Source: Bog-532 sp965277615
Lineage (GTDB): Bacteria; Actinomycetota; Actinomycetes; Streptosporangiales; Streptosporangiaceae
NCBI GenBank assembly: GCA_965277615.1
Contig: CBDIDG010000005.1
Coordinates: 620,001-684,000, forward strand
Direction of reading: 5' to 3'
Length of the DNA stretch: 64,000 nucleotides
Shown: piece by piece, positions 52,147 through 60,570 of the stretch
Layout: the number at the start of each line of letters is the position of its first letter
Numbering within the stretch: the first letter of the stretch is position 1
Notes under the pieces: model-generated
What the model was told of the DNA's origin: nothing
Seen by the model: the letters and a program-made list of their open reading frames with translations, nothing else
The model's database searches: none
Translations under genes and position numbers: made by a program

Positions 52147-53223
52147 TCAGGCGCCGGGCCGGGCGGACTGGCGGCGGAGCCACGACGCAGGCTGGCCGCA
52201 TTCAGCCGCGATGGCCTGCCAGGTCCAGCCCGCGGCCCGGCGCTCAGCCACGTAACCCGGCACGCTGTCCACGCCGAGGACGGCCGCCAGCTGCGCCGCC
52301 CGTTCCTGGACGGCGTTCCGCTGGCCCGCGTGCGCGGTGCGGGCCAGGCCGTGCCGGGTCAGGGCGGCCGTCACCGCGTGGTTCGACATGCCGAGCTCGC
52401 CGCCGATCGCGCTGACCGTCTGGTGCCGGACCAGGTGCCGGTCGCGCAGGTAGCTGGGCACGTCGGCGAAGCCCAGTGCCGTCACCGCCTGAACCCACCG
52501 GGGGCCGTCCCGATCGGATGGTGCCTGCCGGACCGCCGCCGCGACCATCGGGTCCACCTCGGCCAGGTGCCGGTGCAGCCAGTCCTTGTTCAGCCCGGCT
52601 TCCCGGCTGATCGCGGCCAGGCTGGCCCCCGAGGCCGCCCGGGCCTGCACGTACGCGCCGAGGGTGGGATAGCCCTGCTCACTGGCCACCCGGGCGGCCA
52701 CCTCGGCCCGGTGCCGGGCGGCACGTTCCTGGTTGGCCCGCACCGCCGCCGCACTGGACGCAGCGGCCGCGGCCCGGGAGGCCTTGCGGCGGCGCTGCTC
52801 GGGCCTCGGGCGGCCGGTGCTGGCCCGGGCCGCGTCCCGGGCCAGTTCACCAGCGGCGGCGCGCTGGCGCCCCGCCGCGCTGCCCGCCCGGATGGCCGGG
52901 TCGAAGATCAGCCGGGGTGCGAACGACGCCGCCCGGCGCTTCCTGGTGTCCATGCCTTCCAGAGGCTGGCCTAGCTCCAAGCCGAAAGTCTCGCAGTAGG
53001 CCGCCTTGATCCAGCCATGTACGCGCAGGTGAGCGGCCACCGACTTCAGTGAGCGGCCGCACAGATGACAGGTGACGGTGGTGCCGTCGGAGACGATCTC
53101 GCCCATCGGGGCGTAGTAGGGAGTCCCGTCGGCCAGCACCCCCACCACCGGCCGGACCAAGCGCCGCACACCGTGGAACCCCAGCTCGGGCCACGGCAGC
53201 GCACCGGTGGTCTCGGCGGTCAT
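52147..53223 (-). CDS. MucR-like zinc-finger protein with three HTH-like modules
   Basis: 358 residues. A zinc finger C52-x2-C55-x9-H65-x3-H69 (CHLCGRSLKSVAAHLRVHG) followed by AAYCETFGL resembles the Ros/MucR arrangement. A coiled, Ala/Arg-rich segment covers about 110-180. Then come three similar modules at about 184-221, 251-291 and 317-352, each with a (V/L)-x-x-R before a helix-turn-helix (AISREAGLNKDWL, AIGGELGMSNHAV, AIAAECGQPASWL). It is transcribed against the hydroxylase accessory genes and divergent from coxD. Probably their regulator; not a described family as far as I recognise. Confidence 0.75.
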   Translation of the reverse strand: MTAETTGALPWPELGFHGVRRLVRPVVGVLADGTPYYAPMGEIVSDGTTVTCHLCGRSLKSVAAHLRVHGWIKAAYCETFGLELGQPLEGMDTRKRRAASFAPRLIFDPAIRAGSAAGRQRAAAGELARDAARASTGRPRPEQRRRKASRAAAAASSAAAVRANQERAARHRAEVAARVASEQGYPTLGAYVQARAASGASLAAISREAGLNKDWLHRHLAEVDPMVAAAVRQAPSDRDGPRWVQAVTALGFADVPSYLRDRHLVRHQTVSAIGGELGMSNHAVTAALTRHGLARTAHAGQRNAVQERAAQLAAVLGVDSVPGYVAERRAAGWTWQAIAAECGQPASWLRRQSARPGA

Positions 53224-53331
53224 ATGCGCCTTTCCGGTGCAGGTCGGTCGTCACATTGAGACTACCAGCCAGGCCCTGACCTGGGATAGCACGCGCTGGT
53301 GCGCAGGACCGCGAAGATAGACTCGGCCCTT

Positions 53332-54228
53332 GTGACTGATGATCTCGACGTCCGGTTCCCTCAGGCCGGAGCGCTGACCGAGGCCCTGGGGGAAGTTGGC
53401 TACCTGGCCGGTGACCAGCTGTCCGCAGCGCTGTTCCTGGCCGTCCGGATGGGCCAGCCGATCCTGCTCGAGGGCGAACCAGGTGTCGGGAAGACGGAGG
53501 CAGCCAAGGCGCTGGCCAGCGCGCTGGATACGCCCCTGGTCCGGCTCCAGTGCTACGAAGGCATCACCGCGTCCGAAGCGCTGTACGAGTGGAACTATCC
53601 GCGCCAGCTGCTGGCCATCCGGCTGGCTGAAGCAGCCGGCGAGCACATCCGGGATCAGGACCTGTTCACCCACGAGTACCTGCTGTCCCGGCCGCTGCTG
53701 GCGGCGCTGCTGCATCCTGGCCCGCGGCCCGCGGTGCTGCTCATCGATGAGGTCGACCGGGCCGACGACGAGTTCGAGGCGTTCTTGTTCGAGCTGCTGG
53801 CCGAATCGGCGGTCACCATCCCCGAGCTCGGCACCCAGAAGGCCGTGTTCCCTCCGGTCACCGTGCTCACCTCGAACCGCACCCGGGACCTGCACGACGC
53901 GCTCAAGCGGCGCTGCCTCTACCACTGGATCGCCTACCCGGACACGGCCCAGGTGACCGAGATCATCCGGCGCCGGGTGCCGGCTTCGGCCGGACGGCTG
54001 GCCGGCCAGGTCGCGGCCGCGGTGCAGCGGCTCCGGGCCCTGGACCTGACCAAGCCACCCGGCATCTCCGAGGCCATCGCCTGGGCCTTCGCCATCAGCG
54101 TCTTCGGTGAGCAGGACCTGACCGTGCCGGCGGCCAGCCAGACGCTGAGCGCGGTACTGAAGTATCCCGAGGACGAGGAGACCGTGCGCCAGGCCGGGCT
54201 GGCTTCGGTGGTCGCCGCCATTGACTGA
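53332..54228 (+). CDS. coxD: CoxD-like MoxR AAA ATPase
   Basis: 298 residues: LAGDQLSAALFLAVRMGQPILLEGEPGVGKTE (read in pieces) with Walker A near residue 48, Walker B VLLIDEVDRAD, then FEAFLFELLAES and TSNRTRDLHDALKRRCLYHW. CoxD is a chaperone needed for active-site maturation of CO-dehydrogenase-type enzymes, acting with CoxE. GTG 53332 is preferred; GTG 53299 adds 11 residues. Its stop overlaps coxE by 8 nt. Confidence 0.9.
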   Translation: MTDDLDVRFPQAGALTEALGEVGYLAGDQLSAALFLAVRMGQPILLEGEPGVGKTEAAKALASALDTPLVRLQCYEGITASEALYEWNYPRQLLAIRLAEAAGEHIRDQDLFTHEYLLSRPLLAALLHPGPRPAVLLIDEVDRADDEFEAFLFELLAESAVTIPELGTQKAVFPPVTVLTSNRTRDLHDALKRRCLYHWIAYPDTAQVTEIIRRRVPASAGRLAGQVAAAVQRLRALDLTKPPGISEAIAWAFAISVFGEQDLTVPAASQTLSAVLKYPEDEETVRQAGLASVVAAID

Positions 54229-55462
54229 GCCACCGAAGCCGGCCGGGACCGTGACGCCAGATATTGGCGTCACGGCGGCGGCGTTCGGGGTGGCCCTGCA
54301 CACCGCGGGGCTGCCGGTCGGCCCGGACCGATGCGAGCGGCTGGCCCGGGCCCTGACGGTCATGAACGCTTCCTCGCTGGCTGAGTTCCGGGCCTGCGCC
54401 CTGGCCACGATGGTGTCCAGCCCGAGCCAGTTGCCCACCTTCGACCAGGTCTTCACGGCGATCTTCGGCGGCCGCTCGCCGTTCGGGGTCCAGCTGCCGG
54501 GCGTGCCGTCGCTATCTCCAGGCTCCAACGCCGATGAGTCGCCAGCGCCGGGGGGCTCATCGGCGGCCGAGCCTGGCCGCTTGGAGTCCGGCACGCAGTT
54601 CGCCGAAGCCGGCCTGAGGTCCGGCGAGGATGGCGATGACCTGCCCGAAGGGCAGGGCCTGCGCCAGCTGGCGTCGGCCGCCGAGCAGCTGCGCAGCCGC
54701 GACTTCAGCGAGCTGTCCCCAGCCGAGGTCCACCAGCTGGTCTCGCTCATGCGGGAGCTCACGTTGGCCATCCCCCCGCGGCGAACCCGCCGGTACCGGG
54801 GACCGCGCAAGGGGAAACGGCCTGACCTGCGCCGGACTATGCGCCAGGCCCAGCGCTACGGCGGTGAAGTGATCCGGCTGTCCCGCCAGGCCCGGGTGGT
54901 GCGGCCGCGCCGCCTGGTCGTGCTGTGCGACATCTCCGGCTCCATGGAGCCCTACGCCCGGGCCTTGCTCATGCTCATGTACGTGCTCTACGGCGCCCAG
55001 TCCCAGGGGACGCAATCGCGGGCGCGCAGTGCCCAGAGCAGGCCCGAGCTGTTCAGCTTCGCCACCCGCCTGACCCGGCTCACCCCGGCGCTGGCCGCGG
55101 CCAGCCCGGACACCATGCTGGTCAAGGCGGGCGAGGCGGCCCCGGACTGGTCCGGCGGGACCCGGATCGGCGGCGCCCTCAAGGAGTTCAACGACCGCTA
55201 CGGCGCCCCCGGCATGGCCCGCGGCGCGGTGGTGCTGATCATCTCCGATGGCTGGGATACCGGGGATCCTGAACTGCTCCGGCAGCAGATGGCCCGGCTG
55301 GATCGGCTGGCCTACCGGATCGTATGGGCCAACCCCCGCACCCAGTCCTCGCGCTACCGGCCCGAGGTGGGTGGCATGGCCGCCGCGTGGCCCTTCTGCG
55401 ACGCCGTGGTGAGCGCGCACAACCTGGACGCCCTGGACGACCTGCTGGCCGCGCTCAGCTGA
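54221..55462 (+). CDS. coxE: CoxE-like VWA-domain protein
   Basis: 413 residues. The C-terminal half is a VWA domain with the MIDAS motif DISGSME and TRIGGALKEF, ending IISDGWDTGDPELL and VWANPRTQSSRYRPEVGGMAA as in CoxE. The N-terminal half is helical with a Ser/Pro/Gly-rich stretch. Partner of the CoxD ATPase in hydroxylase maturation. TTG 54221 is the likely start, overlapping the coxD stop. Confidence 0.9.
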   Translation: MTEPPKPAGTVTPDIGVTAAAFGVALHTAGLPVGPDRCERLARALTVMNASSLAEFRACALATMVSSPSQLPTFDQVFTAIFGGRSPFGVQLPGVPSLSPGSNADESPAPGGSSAAEPGRLESGTQFAEAGLRSGEDGDDLPEGQGLRQLASAAEQLRSRDFSELSPAEVHQLVSLMRELTLAIPPRRTRRYRGPRKGKRPDLRRTMRQAQRYGGEVIRLSRQARVVRPRRLVVLCDISGSMEPYARALLMLMYVLYGAQSQGTQSRARSAQSRPELFSFATRLTRLTPALAAASPDTMLVKAGEAAPDWSGGTRIGGALKEFNDRYGAPGMARGAVVLIISDGWDTGDPELLRQQMARLDRLAYRIVWANPRTQSSRYRPEVGGMAAAWPFCDAVVSAHNLDALDDLLAALS

Positions 55463-55574
55463 GCCGGACCGAGACGCCCCCGGCCCGCATCCTGGCCATC
55501 TCGGTCTCGAAGATCGTCGAATAATCAGGTCCAAGGTACGGTTGTTAACGTGTAACCGAAGCTGGGGTGGTCAT

Positions 55575-56693
55575 GTGCGCGACGTCCTGAACGACATCAT
55601 GAAGTGGTGGGATGCAGGCGAAACCTTCGGCCTGGCCACCGTGGTGCAGACGTATCGCAGTGCACCGCGTGAGCCCGGTGCGGCGCTGGCCACCTCCGCG
55701 GACGGCGAAGTGGTCGGCAGCGTGTCCGGCGGCTGCGTCGAAGGCGCCGTCTATGAGCTGTGCGGCGAGGTAGTGGCCAGCGGCCAGCCGGTGCTGCAAA
55801 CCTACGGGGTCAGCGACGACGACGCCTTCGCGGTCGGCTTGACCTGCGGCGGGATCCTGGACATCTTCGTCGAGCCGGTCAGCCGCGAGCTGTTCCCCGA
55901 ACTGGGCGATCTGGCCGCCGCGGTGGAGCGAGACGAGCCGGTGGCCGTGGCCACCGTGATCAGCGGGCCCGGCCAGCTCGGGGCCCGCCGCATCATCTAC
56001 GGGGACGGCGACGCAGCCGGGTCACTGGGCGCCGGTGACCGGCTGGACCAGGCCGTAGACGACGACGTCCGCGGCATGCTGGCTCAAGGCCAGACCGGCG
56101 TGCGCCACTACGGCACCGACGGCGAACGGCGCCACGACGAGCTGGCCGTGTTCGTGAACTGCTTCGCCCCGGCGCCGCACCTGATGGTGTTCGGCGCGAT
56201 CGACTTCGCCGCCGCGGTGGCGCGGGCCGGGAAGTTCCTCGGCTACCGGGTGACGGTGTGCGACGCCCGCCCGGTGTTCGCCACCACCGCCCGTTTCCGC
56301 GACGCCGACGAGGTCGTCGTGGACTGGCCGCACCGCTACCTGGCCGCCGCCGACGTCGATGAGCGGACCGTTATCTGCGTGCTGACCCACGACCCCAAGT
56401 TCGACGTCCCGCTGCTGGAGGTCGCCCTGCGCACCCCGGCCGGCTACATCGGGGCCATGGGCAGCCGCCGCACCCACGAAGACCGCCTGGCCCGCCTGCG
56501 CGACGCAGGTCTGACGGAGGCTGAACTGGCCCGGCTGCGGTCCCCGATCGGCCTGGACCTGGGTGCCCGGACCCCGGAAGAGACCGCCATCTCGATCGCC
56601 GCCGAACTGATCCAGCTCCGCTGGGGCGGCACCGGCCAGCCCCTGACCAGCACCGACGGCCGCATCCACCCCGTCACCGCCGCCCGCAGCTAG
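55575..56693 (+). CDS. XdhC/CoxF-family molybdenum-cofactor insertion protein
   Basis: About 372 residues. The N-terminal XdhC_CoxI domain is GLATVVQTYRSAPREPGAAL with VSGGCVEGAVYE, then GLTCGGILDIFVEPV. The C-terminal Rossmann-like XdhC_C domain contains GYRVTVCDARPVFA and PAGYIGAMGSRRTHEDRLARL. XdhC binds molybdopterin, helps its sulfuration and delivers it to xanthine-oxidase-family enzymes. GTG 55575 with GGGGTGG upstream; ORF open to 55542. It probably serves all three hydroxylases. Confidence 0.92.
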   Translation: MRDVLNDIMKWWDAGETFGLATVVQTYRSAPREPGAALATSADGEVVGSVSGGCVEGAVYELCGEVVASGQPVLQTYGVSDDDAFAVGLTCGGILDIFVEPVSRELFPELGDLAAAVERDEPVAVATVISGPGQLGARRIIYGDGDAAGSLGAGDRLDQAVDDDVRGMLAQGQTGVRHYGTDGERRHDELAVFVNCFAPAPHLMVFGAIDFAAAVARAGKFLGYRVTVCDARPVFATTARFRDADEVVVDWPHRYLAAADVDERTVICVLTHDPKFDVPLLEVALRTPAGYIGAMGSRRTHEDRLARLRDAGLTEAELARLRSPIGLDLGARTPEETAISIAAELIQLRWGGTGQPLTSTDGRIHPVTAARS

Positions 56694-56749
56694 TCCGCTG
56701 GCGGTCAGCCTGCGCGTTACCGTCAGCTGGGAAGAATGAGGACCGACGG

Positions 56750-57985
56750 ATGACTTCCCCGCTCGCCTTCCCCTTGGAACCCGCCCCGCTTCATGTGCCC
56801 GACGATGTGCTCGATGGCCTGCGCGCCCGGCTCGCGCTGACTCGTCCGCCGCTGGATGAGGGGAATGAGGACTGGTCCTACGGCGTGCCGGACAGCTATC
56901 TCCGTGGGCTGGTGGCCTACTGGCGGGACGGCTATGACTGGCGCAAGGCTGAGGCCGCCATCAACGCCTACGAGCACTACCAGGTCGACGTGGCCGGCGT
57001 CCCGGTGCACTTCATGCGCAACCCTGGCCGCGGCCCCCGCCCGATCCCGTTGATCCTCACCCACGGCTGGCCGTGGACGTTCTGGCACTGGTCGAAGGTG
57101 GTCGACCCGCTGGCCGACCCGGCCGCGTTCGGCGGCGACCCGGCCGACAGTTTCGACGTCATCGTGCCGTCCCTGCCCGGCTTCGGGTTCCCCGGCCCGC
57201 TCACCGGCTTTCCTGACGTCAACTTCTGGAAGGTCGCCGATCTCTGGCACGTCCTGATGACCGAGACCCTGGGATACGAGAAGTACGCGGCCGGGGGTTG
57301 CGACATCGGCGGGCTCATCTCCAGCCAGCTCGGCCACAAGTACGCCGACGAGCTGTACGGCATCCACATCGCCTCCGGGCTGCCGCTCGACTTCTTCACC
57401 GGCCCCCGCGCCTGGGACCTGGCCCAGAAGGCGCCCCTGTCCGACGACCAGCCGGCAGACGTCCGCGCCCGCATCATCGAGCGGGACCGCCGTTCGGCGT
57501 CCCACCTCGCCGTGCACATGCTCGACGGCGCCACCTTGGCCCACGGGCTGAGCGACTCACCCGCCGGACTGCTGGCCTGGCTGCTGGAGCGCTGGAACGC
57601 CTGGAGCGACAACGGCGGTGACCTCGAGTCCGTGTTCACCAAGGACGACATGCTCACCCACGCCACGATCTACTGGGTCAACAACTCCATCGCCACGTCG
57701 ATGCGCTACTACGCCAACGCCAACCGCTACCCCTGGGCCCCGGCCCACGACCGCACCCCGGTCGTGCAGGCCCCGGTCGGCCTCACCTTCGTCACCTACG
57801 AGAACCCGCCCGGCATCCACACCGCCGACGAGCGCGTCCGCGCGTTCAAGACCAGCCCACAAGCCGGCTGGTGCAACCACGTCAACGTCAACGCCCACGA
57901 CCACGGCGGCCACTTCATCCCCTGGGAGAACCCCGGCGCCTGGGTGAGCGACCTGCGGCGCACCTTCCACCGCCGCGGCGTTTGA
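56750..57985 (+). CDS. Epoxide hydrolase (EHN-domain alpha/beta hydrolase)
   Basis: 411 residues. The N-terminal epoxide-hydrolase lid domain (LHVPDDVLDGLRARLALTR, then WSYGVPDSYLRGLVAYWRD) precedes the alpha/beta-hydrolase core with LTHGWPWTFWHW (oxyanion HGWP). The nucleophile is Asp in GGCDIGG, and the catalytic His near the end is in HDHGGHFIPWENP. Hydrolyses epoxides to diols. It follows xdhC by 56 nt on the same strand and may be cotranscribed. ATG 56750. Confidence 0.92.
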   Translation: MTSPLAFPLEPAPLHVPDDVLDGLRARLALTRPPLDEGNEDWSYGVPDSYLRGLVAYWRDGYDWRKAEAAINAYEHYQVDVAGVPVHFMRNPGRGPRPIPLILTHGWPWTFWHWSKVVDPLADPAAFGGDPADSFDVIVPSLPGFGFPGPLTGFPDVNFWKVADLWHVLMTETLGYEKYAAGGCDIGGLISSQLGHKYADELYGIHIASGLPLDFFTGPRAWDLAQKAPLSDDQPADVRARIIERDRRSASHLAVHMLDGATLAHGLSDSPAGLLAWLLERWNAWSDNGGDLESVFTKDDMLTHATIYWVNNSIATSMRYYANANRYPWAPAHDRTPVVQAPVGLTFVTYENPPGIHTADERVRAFKTSPQAGWCNHVNVNAHDHGGHFIPWENPGAWVSDLRRTFHRRGV

Positions 57986-58017
57986 ACACCCGCCCCGACC
58001 CCCGGCCCGCGATCTGG

Positions 58018-58257
58018 TTACTCGGGGAAGACTTCCTCGGTCGCGATCTTGACCACGACGTACCGCAGCGGCAGCCCTCGCTCCTGGGCGCTGGTCGCGG
58101 CAGCCGCGGCGTCCCGGACCGCCTCCTCACGGTTGCGGCGGCCGTACCCGCTGTACTGCACGCCTTCGCTCTCCGAGTTGTGCACGGAAACCCCGGCGGT
58201 GCGCGGGTCGAATTCCAGGATCATGAATTCGGTTTCCCAGAACGGGTCATCGGCCAC
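58018..58257 (-). CDS. Small protein of unknown function (79 aa)
   Basis: Starts VADDPFWETEFMILEFDPRTA (first 20 shown in part) and continues with a helix RNREEAVRDAAAAATSAQERG and an end strand RYVVVKIATEEVFPE. GTG 58257 has GAAGGGAG about 8 nt upstream. Codon use is normal for the region. Soluble; no recognised domain. Confidence 0.65.
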   Translation of the reverse strand: MADDPFWETEFMILEFDPRTAGVSVHNSESEGVQYSGYGRRNREEAVRDAAAAATSAQERGLPLRYVVVKIATEEVFPE

Positions 58258-58317
58258 GATGTCGCTCCCTTCCGCGCCGGAGTTCCCCGGCCGCTCGTGC
58301 TCTGAAGCCAGCCGGCT

Positions 58318-58647
58318 TTAATCGTCGCCCGGTCCGGGTGTGGCCTCGGTCCCGTCGGCGGCGAGCAGGTCGAGGAGCGAGCCGATCCGGTGTCCTTCCT
58401 GGGCGGAGTGGCGGAACAGGCTGTCCCGGTTCACGTTGTACACAACGCGCCGCCCCGTGCGGGTGCGGGTGAGGTACCCCTCGGCTTCCAGGTCGGCCAC
58501 GATGGCCTGGACGGAGCGCTCGGTCAAGCCGACGACCGGGCTGATGTCCCGGATGCGGGCTTCGGGGTGGCGGGCGATCTCCACCAGCACGTGCCCGTGC
58601 CCGGTCAGCAGCGTCCAGGTGCTGCGGCTCTGGCCGGGATCGGTCAT
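58318..58647 (-). CDS. Winged-helix (MarR/ArsR-like) regulator
   Basis: 109 residues: TLLTGHGHVLVEIARHPEARIRDISPVVGLTERSVQAIVADLEAEGYLTRTRTGRRVVYNVN (in pieces) is a complete winged helix; a short C-terminal helical part follows (FRHSAQEGHRIGSLLDLL). ATG 58647 is preferred over the AT-rich upstream extension to 58695. Upstream TCGCGAGA repeats are probable binding sites. Confidence 0.82.
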   Translation of the reverse strand: MTDPGQSRSTWTLLTGHGHVLVEIARHPEARIRDISPVVGLTERSVQAIVADLEAEGYLTRTRTGRRVVYNVNRDSLFRHSAQEGHRIGSLLDLLAADGTEATPGPGDD

Positions 58648-58665
58648 AATCGCCGAGTTTACAAC

Positions 58666-58687
58666 TCGCGAGAGGATAATCGCGAGA
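58666..58687. promoter_or_regulatory. Paired TCGCGAGA motifs upstream of wHTH gene
   Basis: TCGCGAGA occurs at 58666-58673 and 58680-58687 (14-bp period); the first copy is part of the perfect palindrome CTCGCGAG. They sit in an AT-rich patch (58650-58720) unlike the surrounding GC-rich DNA. Confidence 0.65.
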
Positions 58688-58887
58688 TAAAACACGCGAA
58701 ATTTTTCTCGTATCTGTATTGACGGGTGACCGGCGGAACGCCGATTCTGGAAGTACCCCGATCAGGGCGGGCCTGCGGCTGGACAGGGTAGCGATAACCA
58801 GCACCTTTGCCGGGTCCGGAGATGCGGCCCACCCTGTCCTGACCACGCGCGGCAGCGCAGCGGTGGTCACAGTCCCAGGAGGCGCAG

Positions 58888-59268
58888 ATGCCTGACGACG
58901 GTTTCCTGGTTGATGTGGTCGGCGGGGTACCGGTGGTGGTGGCGCCCGAGGAGATTGACATCACGAACGCCGAGGCGCTGGGGTCGGCTCTGCTCCAAGC
59001 GGCCGCGAGCGCCCCCGGCACGCTCGTGGTGGACATGACCCGGACTGAGTTTTGCGATTCATCCGCGCCGCATGCCCTGGCCGCCGCGCACAAGCGCGCC
59101 GAAGCCGAGGGCCGTGAGGTGCTGCTGGTCGTTCCCAGCGCCCTCGTCCTGCGGGTCTTCGCGCTCACCGGCGTGGATCGCATGATCCCCCGCTTCACCA
59201 GCCTGGCCGACGCCCTGGCCCGACCGGCCGGCACCGCGAACGGCCGTGGCTGCGCAGCCCGCTATTGA
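58888..59268 (+). CDS. STAS-domain anti-sigma factor antagonist-like protein
   Basis: 126 residues: VVVAPEEIDITNAEALGSALLQAAAS, then LVVDMTRTEFCDSSAPHALAAAHKRAE, where the Ser in CDSSA is the phosphorylation site of SpoIIAA/RsbV-like proteins. ATG 58888 with CAGGAGGC upstream. No kinase (RsbW-like) is nearby. Likely acts in a partner-switching cascade controlling a sigma-B/F-type factor. Confidence 0.87.
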   Translation: MPDDGFLVDVVGGVPVVVAPEEIDITNAEALGSALLQAAASAPGTLVVDMTRTEFCDSSAPHALAAAHKRAEAEGREVLLVVPSALVLRVFALTGVDRMIPRFTSLADALARPAGTANGRGCAARY

Positions 59269-59714
59269 TCTGGCTTTTGGCCGTGCAGCCAGGTGATGAG
59301 GTTCTCTCGTTGGAGGCCAAGGTCCGCGGCTGCCTCGGCGGGGGCCTGGTCGCTGTAGCCGGGTCTTGCGCTAAGGTCGGCGCCGCTGGCCAACAGGCGC
59401 TCGGCCGTCCGGCGCTGGCCGCCGTGGCAGGCTTGCCAGAACGCCTCGTTGATGTTGTCTGCTGACGGGGGCGGGGTGGCGGCCAGGAGTTCCTCGACGC
59501 GCGCCATCACCCCGAGGGCGGTGGCTTGCCAGAGCTTGTCGACCCGGGCGCCATGCTGGACGAGCAGGCGGGCGACGTTCCAGCATCCGTAGCCGACCGC
59601 GTTGTCCAGCGGGGTCCCGATCGACCCGCCCGGCGTCTCAAGGTCGGCGCCGCCCCTGATCAGCGCGTCGGCCACGTCGGCGTCGTCGCTGCTGGCGGCC
59701 CAGTGCAGCAGCAG
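59262..59714 (-). pseudogene. Ankyrin-repeat protein remnant, 5' truncated
   Basis: The sequence LLLHWAASSDDADVADALIRGGADLETP begins in mid-repeat (shown in parts across about 59630-59714), followed by PLDNAVGYGCWNVARLLVQHGARVDKL and HGGQRRTAERLLASGADLS, each an ankyrin helix pair. The frame is open up to a TAG at 59757-59759 but offers no ATG/GTG before GTG 59675, which would start inside a repeat. The gene appears to have lost its 5' part where the ArsR operator region now begins. A short GTG-started product of 137 aa remains possible. Confidence 0.6.
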
Positions 59715-59745
59715 GCTAACGACCAGCCTTGACCGCAGCGCATTG

Positions 59746-59778
59746 GTTAGCAGATACTAACGGTTAGTGGACTCTAAC
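59746..59778. promoter_or_regulatory. Two tandem ArsR operator candidates
   Basis: GTTAG-N6-CTAAC occurs twice: 59746-59761 and 59763-59778 (the second extended to GGTTAG-TGGACT-CTAACC). The second copy contains the ArsR GTG start (59767), implying a leaderless autorepressed gene. Confidence 0.8.
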
Positions 59779-60087
59779 CGAGATGCTGGCCGGTGGGGGG
59801 CGCTGGCTGACAGCACGCGCCTGGCCATCGTGGCGTGCCTGGCCGAGGGGCCACAGCCGGTCGGGCGGCTGGCGGCTGGGCTGCCGGTGAGCCGATCTGC
59901 GGTGTCTCAGCATCTGAAGATCCTCAAGGACGCTGGCCTGGTCGAGGACACTGCGGCGGGAACGCGCCGCATCTACCGGCTCAACCCGGTCGCGCTGGCG
60001 GCGTTGCGGGATCAGCTCGACACCTACTGGCAGCGGGCGCTGGCCGGGTACACCGAGGCCGCGGAAGCGCCGACCGAGGAGACGTGA
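59767..60087 (+). CDS. ArsR-family regulator of an SRPBCC operon
   Basis: 106 residues: WGALADSTRLAIVACLAEGPQPVGRLAAGLPVSRSAVSQHLKILKDAGLVEDTAAGTRRIYRLN (in pieces) is the ArsR/SmtB winged helix. No metal-binding Cys/His pattern is visible; it fits the SdpR-like group that is cotranscribed with AHSA1-type proteins, as here. GTG 59767 lies within an operator. The stop overlaps the next ATG (TGATG). Confidence 0.88.
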   Translation: MDSNRDAGRWGALADSTRLAIVACLAEGPQPVGRLAAGLPVSRSAVSQHLKILKDAGLVEDTAAGTRRIYRLNPVALAALRDQLDTYWQRALAGYTEAAEAPTEET

Positions 60088-60569
60088 TGGCCCAGACCGA
60101 GGCAACGACAGTCCGCAAGCAAGTCGTGGTGGACACGCCGATCGACCATGCTTTTTCGGTGTTCACCGGCCGGTTCGGCGACTTCAAGCCGCCCGAGCAC
60201 AACCTGCTCGGGGCCCCGATCACCGAGACGGTGTTCGAGCCCCGCGTCGGCGGCGCCATCGTGGACCGGGCCGCCGACGGCAGCGAGTGCCGGTGGGCCC
60301 GGATCCTGGCCTTCGACCCGCCCGACCGGGTGATCTTCAGCTGGGACATCAGCCCGCGGTGGACGATCGAGACCGACCCGGCTCAGACCAGCGAGGTCGA
60401 GGTGCGGTTCTACGCCGAATCGCCCACCCGCACGCGGGTCGAGCTGGAGCACCGGCACCTCGACCGGCACGGTCCCGGCTGGGGATCAATCACCGACGGC
60501 GTCGACGGACCGGAGGGCTGGCCCCTGTACCTGGACCGGTACGCCGCGCTGGTGCAGGGAGGACGCTGA
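60087..60569 (+). CDS. SRPBCC (AHSA1-like) protein
   Basis: 160 residues: KQVVVDTPIDHAFSVFTGRFGDF, FEPRVGGAIVDRAADGSECRWARILAFDPPDRVIFSW (in pieces) and RVELEHRHLDRHG. The START/Bet v1-like fold binds a hydrophobic ligand. ATG 60087 overlaps the ArsR stop. ArsR plus AHSA1-like genes are a common regulatory-effector pair; ligand unknown. Confidence 0.87.
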   Translation: MAQTEATTVRKQVVVDTPIDHAFSVFTGRFGDFKPPEHNLLGAPITETVFEPRVGGAIVDRAADGSECRWARILAFDPPDRVIFSWDISPRWTIETDPAQTSEVEVRFYAESPTRTRVELEHRHLDRHGPGWGSITDGVDGPEGWPLYLDRYAALVQGGR

Positions 60570-60570
60570 C

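Noticed and set aside
35652..56693. Molybdenum island as a mobile element
   Set aside because: No integrase, transposase, att-like direct repeats or tRNA at the borders, and base composition matches the flanks.
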